Positions 19,224-22,825 of a stretch of DNA of 22,825 nucleotides are shown in pieces. The translations under genes were made by a program, and so were the position numbers. Numbering within the stretch: position 1 is the first letter of the stretch; each line of letters starts with the position of its first letter. The notes under the pieces were generated by a model. The model was not told where the DNA came from. It saw nothing but the letters and a program-made list of their open reading frames with translations, and made no database searches. Origin of the DNA: a virus; the IMG/VR virus record IMGVR_UViG_3300032278_000123, positions 1 through 22,825 of that record. One strand, given 5' to 3'.

Positions 19224-19420
19224 TGTCGTTCATTGAGTCAATGACTCAAGTAACAGTAGGTTTAGTGATTAGTTATACTTTCACACTGTTTGGGATGCCG
19301 TACTTCTTTGGTATTACCTTTACTTATAATGAAGCTGGATTAATCACATTAACTTACTTTTTCTTGTCTGCTATACGAATGTATATTATAAGAAGGATAT
19401 TTGATGCGACGTCCAAGTAG
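19208..19420 (+). CDS. DUF7220-like small membrane protein
   Basis: The 70-residue protein has two hydrophobic segments (about 12-32 and 44-60) and ends RMYIIRRIFDATSK. The starting pattern MQTRLMSFIESMTQVTVGL and the RRIF end are those of a small two-span phage family I know as DUF7220, found beside replication genes of many phages. The role is unknown; an anchor for replication enzymes has been one speculation that the sequence cannot test. It overlaps the thymidylate synthase-family gene by 16 nt and the deaminase by 17 nt, so it is embedded in the operon. Confidence 0.7.
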   Translation: MQTRLMSFIESMTQVTVGLVISYTFTLFGMPYFFGITFTYNEAGLITLTYFFLSAIRMYIIRRIFDATSK

Positions 19421-19898
19421 AGACTCATATTTCTTGTCAATGGCGCATCTTGTTAGTACCAGAAGTACTTGTGTAAGACGACAAGTTGGCTGCATACTTA
19501 TCGATGACAATAATTTTGTTGTTGCCACTGGTTATAATGGAGTTGGAAAAGGCCAAGTACATTGTATTACTAAACCATGTCCAGGTGCAAAATATACTAG
19601 TGGAAAGGGACTGGATAAATGTGAGGCAATTCATGCTGAACAAAACGCTTTATTACAGTGCAGAGATACTCAAAAGATTAGTAAAGCTTATTTGACGTTA
19701 AGTCCGTGCATTACATGCGTTAAATTATTATTAAACACGTCTTGTCGAGAACTTTTGTTTGATGAGGAATATATTAACTTAGATGCGAAAAGGATATGGA
19801 AAAATGCCCGTCGATTATGGACCCCGGCAAATGCCGTTGTGGACTCCGGAATCAAGGTGGACCCCTCCACCGGACTTCCCGGACTTGACAAAAGCTAA
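19404..19898 (+). CDS. Deoxycytidylate (dCMP) deaminase
   Basis: The 164-residue enzyme starts at ATG 19404, which has AAGGA 8 nt upstream; the preceding TTG codon is not needed. It contains the zinc and catalytic motifs HAEQNA (77-82) and PCITC (101-105) of the cytidine deaminase fold, and the typical STCVRRQVGCILIDD entry (21-35). It converts dCMP to dUMP, the substrate of thymidylate synthase, and is usually regulated by dCTP and dTTP. The His-Cys-Cys-rich insert CITKPCPGAKYTSG (54-67) is common in phage dCMP deaminases. The last 95 nt overlap the DNA polymerase gene in another frame. Confidence 0.9.
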   Translation: MRRPSRDSYFLSMAHLVSTRSTCVRRQVGCILIDDNNFVVATGYNGVGKGQVHCITKPCPGAKYTSGKGLDKCEAIHAEQNALLQCRDTQKISKAYLTLSPCITCVKLLLNTSCRELLFDEEYINLDAKRIWKNARRLWTPANAVVDSGIKVDPSTGLPGLDKS

Positions 19899-21702
19899 GC
19901 TGATTGCGTTTGACTGTGAAACTTGTGACCCAAACCTAATGACAATGGGACCTGGTGGCGTAAGAAATGATGGTAAGCTTATCGGAGTTTCTCTTGCTAC
20001 TGATACAGGGTTTAAGGGATATTATCCAATCGGTCATGAAGGGGGCGGAAATTTAGATAGGAAAAAAGTCCTTGCTTGGTTAAAAGAGCAATTAGAGACT
20101 GATATTTTTAAAGTTGGCGCTAATATTCTTTATGATCTAGAATGGCTGCGTTCCGTTGGTATTAATGTTAAAGGTCATTTTTATGATATTCAAGTAGCCG
20201 AGCCTTTAATAGATGAAGAAAGAAAAGAAGGATATAGCTTAGAAGTTCTTAGTCAAAGATATTTGGGACGTGGAAAAGATGAAACCTTATTAAAGGCAGC
20301 CGCAGAAGCTTATAACTTAGATCCTAAAAAAGATATGTGGCAATTACCTCCTCACTACGTAGGTGGATATGCTGAAATTGATGCTGTAAATACTTTGGAG
20401 ATATTTCAAAAACAAATTGAAATTTTAAAAGAAAATGGATTAGAAGAAATTTTTAGATTGGAGACCGCACTAATTCCATTAATATTAGATATGAGATTTA
20501 AGGGTGTAAGAATTAATATAGATAAGGCAGAACAATTAAACTCTAGGTATGAAAAGAAAGAAGGAGAGATGCTAGTCAAGCTTCGTGAGAAAGCCGGATT
20601 TCCTGTTGAACCTTGGAGCAGCGAGCAACTTGCATTAGCTTGCGAAAAAACTAGAACCTGGTTCCCAGTTACTGAAGCTGGCAATCCTTCATTTACTGCA
20701 GAATTTATGGGTAATAGCAAAGATCCGTTTTTGGAAATGGTCGCTGAGTTTCGAAAAGTTAATAAGATGAGGAGAGATTTTATAAAAAAAGTGTGCCTTG
20801 ATATGTCTGTTAAAGGACGTATCCACGCTCAATTTCATCAACTAAGAAGAGATTCTGAAGGGACTAGAAGTGGACGGTTTAGTTCTAGTAACCCTAATTT
20901 ACAGCAGATTCCGGCTCGAGACGAGTATTGGGGCCCATTGGTTAGGTCATTATTTCTTCCGGAAGAAGGACACCAGTGGGCTCGCTTAGATTATAATCAA
21001 CAAGAACCTAGGATGCTAGTTCATTATGCTGTGCTGCGTAACATTAGAGGTTCAAAAGAAGCTTGTGAAGCCTATAAACAAAAGGAAGCCGACTTCCATA
21101 CATTAGTAGCAGAAATGGCAGATATAGATAGAAAGACTGCGAAGACAATTAACTTAGGTATTATGTATGGAATGGGAACATTTAAGCTAGGACAGATGCT
21201 TAATTTAAATTATAATGCTGCAACTATTCTATTGGAGAAATATCATGGCAATGTTCCGTTTGTAAAAGGTTTAATGCATGAAGCCTCTAAAGCTGCCTTA
21301 TATAGAGGTGAGATTAAAACTCTTCTTGGAAGAAAAAGACATTTTGACTATTGGGAGCCAGCTGATTCTACTTTAAGATGGCCTAACAAGGAAATGCCTT
21401 TAAGAAAGATTGATGCAGAAAAAGTGTGGAAAGGTAGACCTTTAAGAAGAGCTTATACTCATAAGGCGCTAAATGCTCTTATTCAAGGCGCCTCAGCAGA
21501 TTTAACAAAGAAGGCTATGTTAGACTTATATACTGAATTAAATGTTGTCCCTCATTTACAGGTACATGATGAAATAGATATTTCTTATAAAGATGAAAAC
21601 GAACTAAAAAAGATTGCCCAGATCATGGAAAACTGTGTAGAATTAGAGGTGCCTTTAAAGGTAACATTAGAGAAAGGCCCATCGTGGGGAGAATGTAGGT
21701 GA
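19804..21702 (+). CDS. Family A DNA polymerase with 3'-5' exonuclease
   Basis: I choose the ATG at 19804 (AAGGA 10 nt upstream); a start 21 nt earlier or one at 19831 is possible. The 632-residue protein has an exonuclease domain with DCE (37-39), NILYD (107-111) and YAEID (189-193), and a polymerase domain with motif A LDYNQQEPR, motif B RKTAKTINLGIMYG (443-456) and motif C HDE (588-590). It is a T7-type replicative polymerase. The position equal to E. coli Phe762 is Leu, a variant frequent in marine phages. It begins inside the deaminase gene and ends overlapping the nuclease gene (GTGA). Confidence 0.93.
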   Translation: MPVDYGPRQMPLWTPESRWTPPPDFPDLTKAKLIAFDCETCDPNLMTMGPGGVRNDGKLIGVSLATDTGFKGYYPIGHEGGGNLDRKKVLAWLKEQLETDIFKVGANILYDLEWLRSVGINVKGHFYDIQVAEPLIDEERKEGYSLEVLSQRYLGRGKDETLLKAAAEAYNLDPKKDMWQLPPHYVGGYAEIDAVNTLEIFQKQIEILKENGLEEIFRLETALIPLILDMRFKGVRINIDKAEQLNSRYEKKEGEMLVKLREKAGFPVEPWSSEQLALACEKTRTWFPVTEAGNPSFTAEFMGNSKDPFLEMVAEFRKVNKMRRDFIKKVCLDMSVKGRIHAQFHQLRRDSEGTRSGRFSSSNPNLQQIPARDEYWGPLVRSLFLPEEGHQWARLDYNQQEPRMLVHYAVLRNIRGSKEACEAYKQKEADFHTLVAEMADIDRKTAKTINLGIMYGMGTFKLGQMLNLNYNAATILLEKYHGNVPFVKGLMHEASKAALYRGEIKTLLGRKRHFDYWEPADSTLRWPNKEMPLRKIDAEKVWKGRPLRRAYTHKALNALIQGASADLTKKAMLDLYTELNVVPHLQVHDEIDISYKDENELKKIAQIMENCVELEVPLKVTLEKGPSWGECR

Positions 21703-22106
21703 CAGAAAAAGATTTATGGCAGCTAATTCGTAAGAATATTCCAGGTCATTTATGCCGGATAGAAAATTTAGGAATGGCTGGAGTACCTGACATCCATGCT
21801 TGTCATCGTGGGGTTATGGTGTGGTTAGAATTAAAAATTGCCTCTGGACAGACTGTCTATTTTCAAAGTTCTCAGTTAGCTTTTATGCAAGAAGCAAAGA
21901 AAAATAGAGAGAATGTAAAGGTATTGATTAGAAAAAATGAACTACTTTATTTAATTAGAAGTAATATTTTAATAAAAGAAGTGTATAATTCAATTAATAG
22001 TGATAAGATTAAATTTAACTTGAGTGAATTTTCTAGAGCCTATATATGGGGAAAACCTTGGCGCTGGAATGAGATTACTCAAAAGATATATGAGAAAGAA
22101 GAATGA
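21699..22106 (+). CDS. VRR-NUC/PD-(D/E)XK nuclease-like protein
   Basis: The start is a GTG overlapping the polymerase stop as GTGA. The 135-residue protein has the small nuclease core: CRIENLGMAGVPDIHACHRG (19-38) with Pro-Asp at 30-31, followed by WLELK (42-46) as the Glu-x-Lys and QSSQLAFMQEA in the following helix. This is the VRR-NUC type of the PD-(D/E)XK superfamily. In T7 the comparable position after the polymerase module holds nucleases for host DNA breakdown and recombination. A junction-resolving or flap-cutting activity is plausible. The C-terminal 45 residues are Tyr/Trp-rich and unassigned. Confidence 0.75.
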   Translation: MTEKDLWQLIRKNIPGHLCRIENLGMAGVPDIHACHRGVMVWLELKIASGQTVYFQSSQLAFMQEAKKNRENVKVLIRKNELLYLIRSNILIKEVYNSINSDKIKFNLSEFSRAYIWGKPWRWNEITQKIYEKEE

Positions 22107-22417
22107 ATAATGTATATGTAGTGCAGGAGGTTAAAAATCGTAACCTTATGCCTGCTCAGAAATTTGGAGAACTAGTATTGCTACTGCCACCTGGAAATAT
22201 AGTTCTGTCACCTGCCCCAACTGTACGAAGGTTGGTTAAAGGTTTAAAGGATTATAATGACGACGATTATCTTTTAGCGATGGGAGACCCGATTGCAATA
22301 GGTCTCGCTAGTGCGATAGCAAGCGATTTCAATAATGGAAAAGTAAATTTTCTTAAATGGGATCGACAAGAAAGACTTTATTATAAAGTTAAGTGTAATA
22401 TATTTGGGAGAAAATAG
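22103..22417 (+). CDS. Conserved-type 104-aa phage protein of unknown function
   Basis: The product starts MNNVYVVQEVKNRNLMPAQK and contains FGELVLLLPPGNIVLS (21-36), DDDYLLAMGDPIAIGLASAI (53-72) and KWDRQERLYY (84-93). The combination of a GDP-hydrophobic helix and a WDRQ motif recurs in proteins encoded beside phage DNA polymerases, in my recollection, but no function is known. It could be a replication accessory protein. It shares ATGA with the nuclease gene and is followed directly by the next gene. Confidence 0.65.
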   Translation: MNNVYVVQEVKNRNLMPAQKFGELVLLLPPGNIVLSPAPTVRRLVKGLKDYNDDDYLLAMGDPIAIGLASAIASDFNNGKVNFLKWDRQERLYYKVKCNIFGRK

Positions 22418-22639
22418 ATGACATTAGCAGCTTTTGATCCAAGAAATATAACTTTATATAAAGAACCAAAATATTTATTACACTTCCAATGGGGAGGAGG
22501 AGGCAATATATATAGATATGCTTTGGTTGAGGTTATTCCGCCAAAGGAGATTAATTCTCTGACGAAACAAAAGGCAGATGAATTAAATTTAGAACAGAAA
22601 GAAATTTGGAGGACTAAATACAATGGATTTATCAGATGA
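22418..22639 (+). CDS. 73-aa hypothetical protein
   Basis: The ATG directly follows the previous stop codon, with GGGAGAAAAT as the ribosome region. The product begins MTLAAFDPRNITLYKEPKYL and has an aromatic HFQWGGGGNIYRYALVEVI segment before a charged helical end. No domain is recognised. It overlaps the next gene by 17 nt. It is a member of the replication operon of unknown function. Confidence 0.6.
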   Translation: MTLAAFDPRNITLYKEPKYLLHFQWGGGGNIYRYALVEVIPPKEINSLTKQKADELNLEQKEIWRTKYNGFIR

Positions 22640-22825
22640 TCAGTTAAAGGCGGTTTCTAAATTAGCTTTAGACATAGAAGCTCAAACATTAATAGTACAA
22701 GATTGTCAAGAATCTCTTGATAGAGCGATAACAAAATTAAGAGAATTGGAAGAGAAAATCCTTCCAGAAAAATTTGCAGAGCTTGGCTTAGCAGAAGTTA
22801 AGTTAAAAGATGGAAGTTCTGTTTC
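22623..22825 (+). CDS. Partial early/replication protein, N-terminus only
   Basis: Sixty-seven codons are visible from an ATG at 22623 with GGAGG about 10 nt upstream; the window ends before a stop. The visible part is a helical coiled coil (MDLSDDQLKAVSKLALDIEA at the start, then ITKLRELEEKILPEKFAELG) followed by LAEVKLKDGSSV. The pattern of a coiled coil, Leu-Pro, then Gly-Leu-hydrophobic-Asp-Gly resembles small phage proteins near exonuclease genes whose function is unknown; I am unsure of the match. Confidence 0.6.
   Translation, partial: MDLSDDQLKAVSKLALDIEAQTLIVQDCQESLDRAITKLRELEEKILPEKFAELGLAEVKLKDGSSV

Noticed and set aside
1-22825. CRISPR arrays, transposons, integrase or attachment sites
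   Set aside because: No regularly spaced repeats, no transposase or recombinase motifs and no tRNA-linked direct repeats were seen; the only notable repeats are the promoter spacers.

Overview
The window is about 22.8 kb from an AT-rich tailed phage with a T7-type (podovirus) virion. The left half, read on the minus strand from about 10.5 kb down to 1, is a compact head, packaging and tail module: two micro-membrane proteins, small and large terminase, a short Gp7.3-like protein, portal, a Bbp19-like protein, scaffold, major capsid protein, a small head protein, a terminator, tail tubular proteins A and B, a Gp13-like GNAT protein, a Gp14-like internal virion protein and the start of the next core protein. 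The gene content, low GC and PolA type suggest a marine podovirus, perhaps a pelagiphage relative; the host is an inference.

The middle (about 10.5-15.9 kb) changes strand several times and holds early genes. A plus-strand unit (10712-11548) has a richer base composition, a 53-aa ORF, a long hairpin, an H-type pseudoknot over the start of a 10-codon leader peptide, a 119-aa gene and a strong terminator. A GC-rich non-coding patch lies between convergent terminators. Four minus-strand small genes (11800-12949) face a plus-strand group (13099-14397) that contains a roughly 285-nt gene-free, heavily base-paired segment. A second minus operon (15641 down to 14599) ends in two start-stop-coupled tiny membrane proteins. 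Six copies of a promoter-like motif, about GAWGNNTTATWATWATA, lie upstream of these early units, each oriented with transcription.

The right part (15911 to the end, plus strand) is one tightly overlapping operon: a small basic protein, a SAM methyltransferase, a MazG/PRA-PH-like pyrophosphatase, a deoxynucleotide kinase fused to a uracil-DNA-glycosylase-like domain, a thymidylate synthase-family enzyme, a DUF7220-like membrane protein, dCMP deaminase, family A DNA polymerase, a VRR-NUC-type nuclease and small unknown proteins. The thymidylate synthase-family enzyme carries Asp where dUMP-specific enzymes carry Asn, the change that marks dCMP hydroxymethylases. With the pyrophosphatase, kinase and deaminase beside it, the cassette parallels the T4 steps that replace dCMP by 5-hydroxymethyl-dCMP. 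A modified-cytosine genome is therefore a testable hypothesis; ordinary dTTP supply is the alternative.

No tRNA, CRISPR array, insertion sequence, integrase, RNA polymerase or endolysin was seen inside the window.
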